In this document: piece after piece, positions 29,274 to 36,944 of the stretch
Numbering within the stretch: the first letter of the stretch is position 1
Layout: every line of letters begins with the position of its first letter
NCBI GenBank assembly: GCA_016125585.1
Contig: WGLL01000009.1
Location: forward strand, 1 to 64,000
Length of the DNA: 64,000 nt
Direction: 5' to 3'
DNA from: Caulobacter sp.
Lineage (GTDB): Bacteria > Pseudomonadota > Alphaproteobacteria > Caulobacterales > Caulobacteraceae
The notes under the pieces: generated by a model
Database searches by the model: none
What the model was told of the DNA's origin: nothing
What the model saw: the letters and a program-made list of their open reading frames with translations, nothing else
Position numbers and translations under genes: made by a program

Positions 29274-29395
29274 CGGCGCGGGGGCGTCCGGAAGCCGGCG
29301 CGATCAAGGCGGAAATACTTTGCCGACCAGGCGGCCATTCCGTCGCCGGCGCGTTTGGGTTGTCACCTTCCCATTCCCGAAGTGACAGGACCCCC

Positions 29396-31492
29396 ATGGC
29401 CAAGACCCCCAGGACCACCCCCGCCCAGGTCAAGGAGACCCTCGGCGCCGGGGGCGAAACCCATCAGACCGCTTCGGCTCCGGACGCGCGGCTGACCACC
29501 AATCACGGCGTGCCGGTCAGCGACAACCAGAACTCCCTCAAGGCCGGCCCTCGCGGACCGTCGCTGCTGGAAGATTTTGTTCTGCGCGAAAAGATCCAGC
29601 ACTTCGACCACGAACGCATTCCCGAGCGGATCGTCCACGCGCGCGGCTCGGCCGCCCATGGCTTTTTCGAACTGACCGAGTCCCTGGAGAAATACACACG
29701 CGCCAGGGTCCTCACCGAGGTCGGCAAGCGCACAGAGGTCTTCACCCGCTTCTCCACTGTCGCCGGCGGGGCCGGTTCGGTCGATACGCCCCGCGATGTC
29801 CGCGGCTTCGCGGTGAAACTCTATACCGTCGAGGGCAACTGGGATCTCGTCGGCAACAACATCCCGGTCTTCTTCATCCAGGACGCCATCAAGTTCCCCG
29901 ACCTGATCCATGCGGTGAAGATGGAGGCCGATCGCGGCTATCCCCAGGCCGCCAGCGCCCATGACACCTTCTGGGACTTCATCGGCCTGATGCCGGAATC
30001 CACCCATATGATCATGTGGGTCATGTCCGATCGCGCCATTCCCCGGTCCCTGCGGATGATGGAAGGTTTCGGCGTCCACACCTTCCGCCTGATCAACGAC
30101 AAGGACGAGGCGACCTTCGTCAAGTTCCATTGGCGCCCGAAGCTGGGAACCCAGTCCACCCTCTGGGACGAGGCGGTCAAGCTGGCCGGCGCGGACCCGG
30201 ACTTCCATCGCCGCGATCTGTTCGAGGCCATCGACAAGGGCGACTTCCCCGAATGGGAGCTGGGCGTCCAGCTTCTCACACAGGACGAGGCCGACGCCCT
30301 GCCGTTCGACATTCTCGACGCCACCAAGCTGATCCCGGAGGAGCTGTATCCGATCAAGGTGATCGGCCGCATGGTCCTCGACCGCAACCCCGACAACTTC
30401 TTCGCCGAAACCGAACAGGCCGCCTTCCTGCCCACCAACATGCCGCCGGGCATCGATGTGTCGGAAGATCCGCTCCTGCAGGGCCGGCCCTTCTCCTATC
30501 AGGACACCCAGCTCTCGCGGCTGGGAACGGTCAACTTCCACCAGCTGCCGATCAACCAGGCTAAGGGTTGTCCCTTCCAGAACCTGCAGCGCGACGGCCA
30601 CATGCAGACCCAGGTCTTCAAGGGCCGCGCCAATTACGAGCCCAACAGCCTGTCGCAGGCAGGAGAAGAGGGCGGTCCCCGCGAGGATCCTGAAGGCGGC
30701 TTCCGCAGCTTCGCCGCCCCGGTTGAGGAGACCAAGGTGCGGCTGCGCGCCGAGACCTTCGCCGACCACTACAGCCAGGCGCGCCTGTTCTACCGATCCC
30801 AGACCGAAATCGAGCAGGCCCACCTGGCCAGCGCCATCGTCTTCGAGCTGTCCAAGTGCCAGATGGAGCACGTGCGCAACCGCATCCTCGGCAACCTGCG
30901 CAACGTCGACGAGTCCCTAGCCAAGCGAGTCGCCGCGGGTCTGGCCATGGATCTGCCGGCCAAGAACAAGCCCGCCGCCGAACCTTTCGACATGGACGCC
31001 TCGCCCGCGCTGCGCATCCTCGGCAAATACCCTGACAGCCTGAAGGGCCGCGCGGTCGGCATCCTGGTTACCGATGGGGCGGACGGCGCCCTGATTGAGG
31101 CGGTCAAGTCCGCCGCCGAAAGCGCCGGGGCCAGCGTCAAGATTGTCGCGCCCAAGGTCGGCGGGGTGAAGCTGAAAGGCGGCAAGATGCTGGCCGCCGA
31201 CGGCCAGCTTGCCGGAACTCCGTCGGTGGTGTTCGACGCCGTCGCCCTGGTGCTGTCCGAAGACGGCTGCGCCAGCCTCCTGGGCGAGGCGGCGGCGGTC
31301 GATTTCGTCCGCGACGCCTTCGGCCACCTCAAGGCCATCGGCTTCACCGCCGAGGCCCAGCCCCTGCTGGACAAGGCCGGTGTCGCCCCGGACGACGGCC
31401 TGGTCGATCTGGCCAAGGGCGCCAAGGCCTTCATCGGCCCGGCGAGCACCCGCCAGTGGAACCGCGAACCCAAGGTCCGAATGCTGGCCTGA
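29396..31492 (+). CDS. katE: Large-subunit catalase (HPII type) with C-terminal flavodoxin-like domain
   Basis: A 698-residue clade II catalase that converts hydrogen peroxide to water and oxygen. His81 in [13 protein letters not shown] is the catalytic histidine, [16 protein letters not shown] supplies the distal Asn, and the heme-ligating Tyr368 is in [12 protein letters not shown]. The C-terminal about 150 residues ([19 protein letters not shown] onward) form the DJ-1/PfpI-like domain unique to large catalases. ATG 29396 begins [14 protein letters not shown]; an in-frame start 36 bp earlier is less likely. A bidirectional terminator follows the stop. Confidence 0.95.
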   Translation: MAKTPRTTPAQVKETLGAGGETHQTASAPDARLTTNHGVPVSDNQNSLKAGPRGPSLLEDFVLREKIQHFDHERIPERIVHARGSAAHGFFELTESLEKYTRARVLTEVGKRTEVFTRFSTVAGGAGSVDTPRDVRGFAVKLYTVEGNWDLVGNNIPVFFIQDAIKFPDLIHAVKMEADRGYPQAASAHDTFWDFIGLMPESTHMIMWVMSDRAIPRSLRMMEGFGVHTFRLINDKDEATFVKFHWRPKLGTQSTLWDEAVKLAGADPDFHRRDLFEAIDKGDFPEWELGVQLLTQDEADALPFDILDATKLIPEELYPIKVIGRMVLDRNPDNFFAETEQAAFLPTNMPPGIDVSEDPLLQGRPFSYQDTQLSRLGTVNFHQLPINQAKGCPFQNLQRDGHMQTQVFKGRANYEPNSLSQAGEEGGPREDPEGGFRSFAAPVEETKVRLRAETFADHYSQARLFYRSQTEIEQAHLASAIVFELSKCQMEHVRNRILGNLRNVDESLAKRVAAGLAMDLPAKNKPAAEPFDMDASPALRILGKYPDSLKGRAVGILVTDGADGALIEAVKSAAESAGASVKIVAPKVGGVKLKGGKMLAADGQLAGTPSVVFDAVALVLSEDGCASLLGEAAAVDFVRDAFGHLKAIGFTAEAQPLLDKAGVAPDDGLVDLAKGAKAFIGPASTRQWNREPKVRMLA

Positions 31493-31503
31493 TCTGCCGG
31501 AAA

Positions 31504-31538
31504 AGACGGCCCCTGAGCATCGGGTTCAGGGGCCGTCT
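31504..31538. terminator. Bidirectional hairpin terminator between katE and the ROK gene
   Basis: A perfect 13-bp stem (31504-31516 with 31526-31538, AGACGGCCCCTGA) encloses a 9-base loop, 11 bp after the katE stop. On the minus strand it is followed by TTTT, giving an intrinsic terminator for the ROK gene, whose stop codon (31528-31526) lies inside the stem. Confidence 0.8.
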
Positions 31539-32155
31539 CCCGGAACGTCCCACAACCACGCCGCGCCCCGCACACCCGAGGAGTCGCCGTGCTTCGCCGG
31601 CCGCACCGCGGTGGCGAAGGTGTCGCTGAACACATGGCGGCCCATCACCTCGGGAAGCCGGTCGTACAGTTCATCGATATTGCTCATCCCGCCGCCCAGC
31701 ACGATGACCTCCGGATCGAGCAGGTCGCAGACCGTCGCCAGGCCCCGGCCCAGCCGGTCGATGTAGCGGTCGAGCGCCGCGACCGCCGCCGTCTCTCCGG
31801 CGCGGGCCGCCGCGACGATGGCCGCGCCATCCAGCGCGCGTCCAGAGGCGGTCTCGTAATCCTCCATGAAGGCTGTCCCTGACACCCAGGTCTCCAGACA
31901 GTCGGTCCGGCCGCACCAGCAGGCGTGGGGCCGGGCGCGCTCCTCGGCCGTGCGCCAGGGCAGGGGCGTGTGGCCCCATTCGCCGGAGTAGCCGCCAGCC
32001 CCGGCCCAGTCCGCGCCATTCACATGCAACCCGCCGCCGCAACCGGTGCCGATGATCACCCCGAAGGCCGTGCGCGCTCCCGCCGCTGCGCCATCGGCCG
32101 CCTCTGAGATGATCAGGCAGTCGGCGTCGTTGCGCAGTCTCAGGTGCCGTCCCAT
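31526..32155 (-). pseudogene. ROK-family sugar kinase, C-terminal fragment (gene split by mobile element)
   Basis: The 3' two-thirds (210 codons including stop) of a ROK kinase. It starts in frame at MGRHLRLRNDADCLIISEA, whose NDAD holds the catalytic Asp. It continues through FGVIIGTGCGGGLHVNG, GEWGHTPLPW and the ROK zinc motif CWCGRTDCLE, ending with VIVLGGGMSN and AWLWDVPGDGP. The N-terminal third is at 38376-38663. The 6.2-kb element lies between them with a 12-bp direct repeat at both joints. Removing the element and one repeat rejoins the frame exactly into a 305-residue protein of normal family length, with DMERV running into MGRHL. The intact enzyme would phosphorylate a hexose, such as fructose, glucose or N-acetylglucosamine. 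Whether this fragment is translated alone is unknown. Confidence 0.92.
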
Positions 32156-32166
32156 CACCCGCTCCA
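32155..32166 (+). repeat. attL core of the element
   Basis: TCACCCGCTCCA is identical to 38375-38386. To its left is intact ROK coding sequence; to its right the sequence becomes AT-rich and non-coding. Ten bases further in, ATTCCAATAAA (32176-32186) is the inverted counterpart of TTTATTGGAAT at the right end, as expected of integrase core-type sites flanking the crossover in attP. Confidence 0.88.
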
Positions 32167-32224
32167 AATCTTTGGATTCCAATAAATACCTGAAATATCA
32201 GGGCAAAAATCACCGATTTTTGTC

Positions 32225-32243
32225 TGTGCAGGTATTGTGCAGA
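32225..32243 (+). repeat. Left-end integrase arm-type repeat pair
   Basis: TGTGCAGG and TGTGCAGA lie at 32225-32232 and 32236-32243, with starts 11 bp apart, one helical turn. The same motif occurs as two further pairs with the same 11-bp spacing near the right end (38256-38274 and 38306-38324). Arm-type binding sites of tyrosine integrases are ordered short repeats of this kind near att cores. The match in sequence and spacing at both ends supports the call. Confidence 0.65.
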
Positions 32244-32372
32244 AAAATTTGCGGAATCGTCGGCAGCACGGCACACGCAATTTCTAGCATTGAACGCTTC
32301 AAACGGAATCGGGCGGGGTTCCGGGGCTTGGGGCGGAAGGGAAATCCGCGCTCTCGGCGCGGTTTCCCATTC

Positions 32373-32669
32373 TTAGAATAGTTCGCCTTGGCGGCTCTTG
32401 GCGGCATATGCGCGCCATTCGGGCTTTGTCGCCTCCTCGTCCAGCCATGCGATGATCTGCGCCACCACGTCGCCGCCGTTGGCTTCAACGGTGCCGCAAG
32501 GGTGGTAGTGCGACTTGTAGCCCGTTTCGGTGATTGGCAGCGGCGCGCGTGGCGGCTGGATGCTTTCGATCTCAAGATGGGCGATCACGCCTCCCCAACT
32601 ACGGGGGACATAGGTTGCCTCGATTTCGATGCCTTCCCAATGAAAGCGGTATGACTGCGATGGATGCAT
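32373..32669 (-). CDS. Small protein of unknown function downstream of ardA
   Basis: A 98-residue protein, MHPSQSYRFHWEGIEIEATY... to the end GELF. It contains a beta-rich first half (YVPRSWGGVIAHLEIESIQP), a GYKSHYHPCGTVEANGGDVV stretch, and a C-terminal helix IIAWLDEEATKPEWRAYA. No domain was recognised. ATG 32669 comes two bases after the ardA stop, so the two are probably one transcript. It may be an accessory to antirestriction or element maintenance, but that is guesswork. Between this gene and attL lie about 200 bp with only the arm repeats. Confidence 0.6.
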   Translation of the reverse strand: MHPSQSYRFHWEGIEIEATYVPRSWGGVIAHLEIESIQPPRAPLPITETGYKSHYHPCGTVEANGGDVVAQIIAWLDEEATKPEWRAYAAKSRQGELF

Positions 32670-32671
32670 GG

Positions 32672-33202
32672 TCAGCACCCCGCAAACACATGAACAGCGT
32701 CATGTGCGGTTTGAATGGTGAAAAGGTCGCCATTGAGTTCGCAATCCCGCGCCATCGCTTGCCAGTCGATATAATAACGCAGGCTCTGCGGAATCGCGGT
32801 GGTTTCCTCGGTGATGTCCCGCACGTAGTCGGCAAGGCTCTGATACTGCCCAAGGTGGCGATCATCGAGCGCGCTGCGCGCCTCGTCCAAATCGCCGCAA
32901 AAGTGGTCGATCAATTCCGCGCCAAGCGCGCCATGCTCTGCGATGAACGCGGCCAGCTCGGCAACGCGCTCAAAGCTGTCATATTCGTTGATGCGAATAG
33001 AGGCGAAGCCCTCATAATCATGGATCGCCCATTCTTCCGCGTCGGGGATTGGCGACTTCGCCAGCATGTCGCGGGTTGCCTCCCACATCTGCCAAGCGTC
33101 GGTTGCCTCAATCCATGCACCATGCAGGATGCCGTTATTGTAGGCCGCAAGGCAGGCCACATAGATGCGGGGTTGTTCGGTTTGGGGATGGTGTGTTTTC
33201 AT
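32672..33202 (-). CDS. ardA: ArdA antirestriction protein
   Basis: A 176-residue acidic protein that mimics B-form DNA and blocks type I restriction enzymes. Family segments are clear: PRIYVACLAAYNNGILHGAW near the start, IHDYEGFASIRINEYDS, VAELAAFIAEHG, HFCGDLDEARSALDDRHLGQ, and the C-terminal LRYYIDWQAMARDCELNGD then HVFAGC. ArdA genes are typical early-expressed cargo of conjugative plasmids and integrative elements, protecting incoming DNA. A 7-bp inverted repeat (TTTCAGA/TCTGAAA, 33228-33247) lies about 25 bp before the start and could be regulatory. Confidence 0.93.
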   Translation of the reverse strand: MKTHHPQTEQPRIYVACLAAYNNGILHGAWIEATDAWQMWEATRDMLAKSPIPDAEEWAIHDYEGFASIRINEYDSFERVAELAAFIAEHGALGAELIDHFCGDLDEARSALDDRHLGQYQSLADYVRDITEETTAIPQSLRYYIDWQAMARDCELNGDLFTIQTAHDAVHVFAGC

Positions 33203-33227
33203 GGTTCTGCCCTCCTTTGGCAGCGGG

Positions 33228-33371
33228 TTTCAGATGCGTTTCTGAAATCCTGCCTCGTGGCGAACAGCGGGGGGCAAGCGGGAAGCACCTTCGCGGGGAA
33301 CCGGCTGCACGGAGCGCACGCGGAGGAAGCTGGGCGGAAGGTGCTTGCAAGCGCGCTAGGGGCAGCGCCCC
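33228..33371. other. Hairpin-rich intergenic region beside ardA and the coupling-protein remnant (possible oriT remnant)
   Basis: This non-coding stretch holds three inverted repeats: TTTCAGA/TCTGAAA (33228-33247), AAGCACCTTC at 33283-33292 against GAAGGTGCTT at 33337-33346, and GGGGC-AGC-GCCCC at 33359-33371. Transfer origins are often hairpin-rich gaps beside ardA or mobilization genes. No nic consensus that I know was recognised, so the oriT idea is speculative. Confidence 0.3.
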
Positions 33372-33382
33372 AGCCTTATGCG

Positions 33383-34210
33383 TCAGGGATCGTAACCCGA
33401 ATGGGCGGAAACCGCCGCGTGGGTTCCGTCGCGCCAGCGATAAAGCCCGGTCCGAAGGGGACGCCCGAGTAATCTTGGTATCGAAGCCTCCGCTTCTCCT
33501 TCTGGTGTTGCCGCATAGGCACGGCCAACGGTGAGCGCATGGCGCATGAGGTTGGCGGCCATGTCGGGCCAGAAGGTATCGCCCTGTGCCCCGCCGACCT
33601 GTGCGAGAACCGAACGCAGGACGGCAGCGACGTGGCTGGGTGCGAGGCTAGCGGTGATGTTCACGCCAAGGTCGCCCGTGCCTGTGCCGATGCGCAGCAC
33701 GTCGCCCGAACGCCCTGCGGCGGCGGCGATCTTCTCGGCGTCGTGCCACAGCACGCCCTTGGCGTCGGTGATATATGCACCGCACTCCGGCTCTGCGAAT
33801 ACCTGCCGCAGCAGTGGTTTCAGAATGGCCGTGGTCTTGCCGTCGCCGGTGCCGCCGAACACCAGCAGGTGCTGGAACAGGGACTCACCATCAAGAGCGA
33901 GGGCTTGCCCCTTGCTTGGAGCTGCCATGTCACCGCGCACGCGCAAGGTGCCCGTGCCCTTGCCGATGTGAAACAACGGCGCTTCTGCCAGATAGTCGGT
34001 GGCATGGGCCACCTGTCGCACATAGCCAGCGCGGGCGATCTCTCGCGCTTCGGCACGAAACGGCCAGCGCACATGCGCATCCTTGGACAGCACTTCATAG
34101 GGTGCTGATGCTTCGCGCCGCCAATGCTCAATGGCGGCGATGGCGACAAGGATGGCCGCATCATGGCCGATCTGCGCAGCATGGGTCAGTCGGTCTTTCT
34201 CAACCCGCAT
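33383..34210 (-). pseudogene. Truncated VirD4/TraD-like type IV coupling protein
   Basis: A 275-residue open frame. It opens MRVEKDRLTHAAQIGHDAAI and reaches a coupling-protein ATPase start: GKGTGTLRVRGD, ESLFQHLLVFGGTGDGKTTA (Walker A, near residue 120), ITDAKGVLWHDAEKI, VLRIGTGTGDLGVNITASLA and ARVG-type GDTFWPDMAANLMRHAL. It then breaks off after TPEGEAEA. The Walker B motif, the rest of the ATPase domain and any N-terminal membrane anchors are absent, and the last 30 residues look like read-through into unrelated DNA. Intact relatives exceed 500 residues. An in-frame stop lies 4 codons before the ATG. It is best seen as a deletion remnant of a conjugation module, not a working pump. Confidence 0.72.
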
Positions 34211-34336
34211 ATCTATGCTTCACTGCAAAACATCGACGCTGCAATCCAGCGTCTGCAACAGCAGCCCAAGCCGCGTGGGCCAAAGCCGCCGGGATTCTAA
34301 GGGGTGCGCTAGTCCTCGCAGACATTGCCAGCTCAT

Positions 34337-34365
34337 TTGATATATCAGTAATTTCAATCAGATAA
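34337..34365 (+). promoter_or_regulatory. Candidate promoter of mntA-hepT with overlapping palindrome
   Basis: TTGATA (34337-34342), a 17-bp spacer and AGATAA (34360-34365) form a plausible sigma-70-like promoter in an AT-rich patch 58 bp before mntA. The 10-bp palindrome TGATATATCA (34338-34347) overlaps the -35 and could be an operator for autorepression, as is common in toxin-antitoxin operons. Confidence 0.4.
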
Positions 34366-34423
34366 CAAAGGTCGTATGGCGAGCCACCTTGCCTCCGACG
34401 CCTCTCTGTGGCAGAATTGAACT

Positions 34424-34720
34424 ATGGAACGAGAGGTCGCATTGGCTCGGTTGAGGCCGTTGGAACAAAGGCTGCGCCAGCAAGGCGTTTCGGCCCTCTA
34501 TCTCTTTGGTTCTACGGCGCGCGGCGAGGCCGACGATAAATCGGACATTGATCTGCTTTTCGAGTATGTGCCGGATCGCGGGTTTAGCTTGTTCGATCAG
34601 GCCGGGCTTCAAGTAGAGCTTTCAGAGCTTCTGAATACGAAGGTGGATTTCATTCCCCGGAGAGGGTTACGTGATAGGGTCAGACAGCGCGTAGAAGCTG
34701 ATATGGTTCAGGTCTTTTAA
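34424..34720 (+). CDS. mntA: MntA-type nucleotidyltransferase antitoxin
   Basis: A 98-residue minimal nucleotidyltransferase. The catalytic signature GSx10DxD is complete: Gly29-Ser30, Asp41 and Asp43 in GSTARGEADDKSDIDLLFE, with a third acidic residue, Asp75, in KVDFIP. In type VII toxin-antitoxin pairs, MntA inactivates HepT by adding AMP to a tyrosine in the toxin's RX4HXY motif. The stop overlaps the hepT ATG by one base (TAATG), the usual tight coupling. Single domain and normal length for the family. It is cargo of the integrated element, probably stabilising it. Confidence 0.88.
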   Translation: MEREVALARLRPLEQRLRQQGVSALYLFGSTARGEADDKSDIDLLFEYVPDRGFSLFDQAGLQVELSELLNTKVDFIPRRGLRDRVRQRVEADMVQVF

Positions 34721-35094
34721 TGAGCCGCGACCTGAGCGATAACTTTGACAATCTCCAAGTGCTGATTCAGCGCATAGAGGACGGTTTGAAGGATAGGTCC
34801 TATGAGGATTATCTGAATGACCAAGACCTGCAAGATGCGACCACATATCGTCTATCAATGCTCGGGGAGATCACGGGCAAGCTGCCTGACGATGTGAAAG
34901 AACGCCACCCAGGCATACCTTGGAATAAGATACGCGGTTTAAGGAACGTCGCCAGCCACGACTATTTCAGCATTATGCCTGATATGGTGTGGGAAGGAAC
35001 GCGGTCGCTGGAGCCTATCAAGCAAATGATCCGCGAGGAACTAGTGCGCATCGAAGCGGAGCAACGCGAGCGCGACGGTGGGCGTAGGCGCTGA
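34720..35094 (+). CDS. hepT: HepT-like RNase toxin (HEPN domain, DUF86)
   Basis: A 124-residue all-helical HEPN protein. The active-site motif RX4HXY is intact: Arg75, His80, Tyr82 in LRNVASHDYF. TTYRLSMLGEITGKLPDDVKE is the usual preceding helix and GIPWNKIRGLRN leads into the motif. HepT proteins act as dimeric ribonucleases, probably on tRNA or mRNA, and are held off by MntA-catalysed AMP addition on the motif Tyr. Both catalytic and target residues are present, so the pair looks functional. Confidence 0.88.
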   Translation: MSRDLSDNFDNLQVLIQRIEDGLKDRSYEDYLNDQDLQDATTYRLSMLGEITGKLPDDVKERHPGIPWNKIRGLRNVASHDYFSIMPDMVWEGTRSLEPIKQMIREELVRIEAEQRERDGGRRR

Positions 35095-35136
35095 CGGATT
35101 TCCGATGCGCAGCATGGCGGCGCGGAACAGGAAAGC

Positions 35137-35505
35137 ATGGAGCAATGGATAGAGGCTCAAGACTTCATCGCCGCTGACGTGATCCGCTGGAAAGAAGGCG
35201 TGTTTCACAACCGCCGCAAAGGCAAGGCGCTTCGCATAGGCGAGCGTCAGGTTGCCGCCGAGGTGCTGGAACGTGGTGAGGATGGTTGGATAAAGCTGCT
35301 CGTGCGAGGCTGCGCCATTACAAAAGATGAGGCTGCCGGAAAAACTGTTCAGACGCTCAAGGCAGGCGAACAGATAAGGCGCGCCATTAAAACGGTGTTA
35401 CGCGGCAAGGTCGAACGGTTGCTCTGGGACGATGAAACCGCTCGGGCGGCGGTGGTCGCAAGTAATATAGAAAGGTCGCGCTTTGCTGCTGAGGAATATG
35501 AATGA
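35137..35505 (+). CDS. Protein of unknown function between hepT and chrA
   Basis: A 122-residue basic protein, MEQWIEAQDFIAADVIRW..., with RKGKALRIGERQVAAEVLE, DGWIKLLVRGCAI and LRGKVERLLWDDETARAAV. Pattern and composition look like a small beta-rich, then helical, soluble protein. I recall similar unassigned proteins in alphaproteobacterial mobile elements but cannot name a family. GGAA lies about 5 bases before ATG 35137. It overlaps chrA by 4 bp and follows hepT by 42 bp, so all four genes 34424-36689 may share one transcript. Confidence 0.68.
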   Translation: MEQWIEAQDFIAADVIRWKEGVFHNRRKGKALRIGERQVAAEVLERGEDGWIKLLVRGCAITKDEAAGKTVQTLKAGEQIRRAIKTVLRGKVERLLWDDETARAAVVASNIERSRFAAEEYE

Positions 35506-36689
35506 CACCAAATTCACCTAGAGAAGTTTTTCAGGTATTTCTTAAACTAGGACTAACGTCGTTTGGTGGCCCAATCGCCCACCTCGGATATTTCCGCGAT
35601 GAGTTAGTTTTGAAGCGGCGATGGCTTGACGAAGCAGAATACGCCGACCTTGTCGCTTTGTGCCAATTTCTGCCGGGGCCTGCTTCGAGCCAAGTTGGGT
35701 TTGCTCTTGGCCTTGGTCGTGCTGGGTGGCGCGGTGCCTTGGCCGCATGGACAGGCTTCACACTGCCTTCCGCACTCGTGTTATTGGCGTTTGCACACGG
35801 CGCTTCACTTTTGAGTGGTGGTTACGGCGAGGCAGTTACGCACGGGCTTAAGCTCGTGGCCGTCGCGATTGTGGCGCAGGCTGTCGTAGGAATGGCGCGC
35901 GCACTGACGCCAGATTTTCGACGGGCGTCTATAGCCGTTGTCGCCCTACTTTTTGTGGTGATCGTAGGCGGCGCGATAGGTCAGATCGGCGCTATCGTGT
36001 TAGGCGGTGCGCTAGGGCTTGTGTTCTGCCGGAATTTGGCGTCGAGCGTCGCGGGTAGGCTGCCGTTCGGCGTGTCGCGTCGTCTTGGAATGACCTGCCT
36101 CGTTACGTTCGCACTATTATTGCTGACGCTTCCACTTGCCTCCTTATCAACGGATAACGGAAATCTGGCGTTGGCTGACACCTTTTATCGCGCGGGCGCT
36201 CTGGTTTTTGGAGGCGGTCATGTCGTTCTACCCTTACTTCAAGCAGGCGTTGTTCAGACGGGCTGGGCGACCAATGACGCATTTCTAGCCGGATACGGTG
36301 CTGCACAAGCGGTTCCGGGTCCGCTTTTTACCTTCGCGGCATACCTTGGTGCCGTGATCCGCCCTGAGGGGTTCGGGGTCGTTGGCGCGGCGCTGGCGCT
36401 CTTTGCTGTTTTCGTTCCCGGATTTCTTCTGCTGGTCGGCGTGATACCATTTTGGGATACATTCCGCACAACACCTGCGGCGCAAGCCGCCATGAAAGGC
36501 ACAAATGCAGCGGTCGTTGGTATTCTCACTGCGGCACTGTATAATCCGATATGGACGAATGCGATATCCAAGCCAGCGGATATACTGATCTCGCTCGCTG
36601 GGCTTGCGGCGCTGACCTATGGGCGTATTGCTCCTGCCATTGTGGTGACCTGCATCGTTCTAGCATCAGTCCTCATTCAAGCGTTCTAA
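35502..36689 (+). CDS. chrA: Chromate transporter ChrA
   Basis: A 395-residue two-domain CHR transporter with ten to twelve membrane segments. The first CHR domain begins VFQVFLKLGLTSFGGPIAHLGYF and contains the FLPGPASSQVGFALG signature. The second has FYRAGALVFGGGHVVLPLL and AQAVPGPLFTFAAYLGA. Such proteins export chromate from the cytoplasm, giving resistance. No chrB regulator or other metal gene is linked. Codon use is less GC-biased than in the chromosome (many NNA and NNT codons), consistent with recent acquisition. The ATG at 35502 overlaps the preceding stop (ATGA). Confidence 0.93.
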   Translation: MTPNSPREVFQVFLKLGLTSFGGPIAHLGYFRDELVLKRRWLDEAEYADLVALCQFLPGPASSQVGFALGLGRAGWRGALAAWTGFTLPSALVLLAFAHGASLLSGGYGEAVTHGLKLVAVAIVAQAVVGMARALTPDFRRASIAVVALLFVVIVGGAIGQIGAIVLGGALGLVFCRNLASSVAGRLPFGVSRRLGMTCLVTFALLLLTLPLASLSTDNGNLALADTFYRAGALVFGGGHVVLPLLQAGVVQTGWATNDAFLAGYGAAQAVPGPLFTFAAYLGAVIRPEGFGVVGAALALFAVFVPGFLLLVGVIPFWDTFRTTPAAQAAMKGTNAAVVGILTAALYNPIWTNAISKPADILISLAGLAALTYGRIAPAIVVTCIVLASVLIQAF

Positions 36690-36842
36690 GTCTGCCGTAA
36701 CTCTGCCCATTGAGCAAACAAAAGGGCGATGGTTGTCTCCCTTTGCAAGTCCTGCCCTGAAAATTGCCAGCGGCAACGGGCAGGTAGAAGGCGGCATGGG
36801 GGCCGCGTCGAACTCGACGCAGCTTGATTCCCCAAACCGCCA

Positions 36843-36940
36843 GCCGGTTCACAATCGAGAAGCGCCAGCGGCGCATTGTGAATCCGGCAGAACGCAAGGC
36901 TTGAAGCATCGGCAACCGGACCCGGTTGCTGGCTCGATGC
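36843..36940. terminator. Two strong hairpins between convergent chrA and int
   Basis: The first hairpin (36843-36888) pairs GCCGG-TTCACAAT with ATTGTGAA-T-CCGGC around an inner GCGCC-AGC-GGCGC stem. The second (36906-36940) pairs GCAACCGG with CCGGTTGC at 2-base spacing, extended by GCATCG/CGATGC. Both lie between the chrA stop and the int stop, so they probably end converging transcripts, although no T run follows. A recombination or transfer site with attC- or oriT-like folding is an alternative. The rest of 36690-36842 shows nothing else. Confidence 0.5.
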
Positions 36941-36944
36941 CCGC

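Noticed and set aside
34124-34300. 58-residue plus-strand frame ending PRGPKPPGF
   Set aside because: Its end looks protein-like and could be a relic of a mobilization gene, but the first half is antisense to the coupling-protein remnant and no family was recognised. Evidence is too thin for a gene call.
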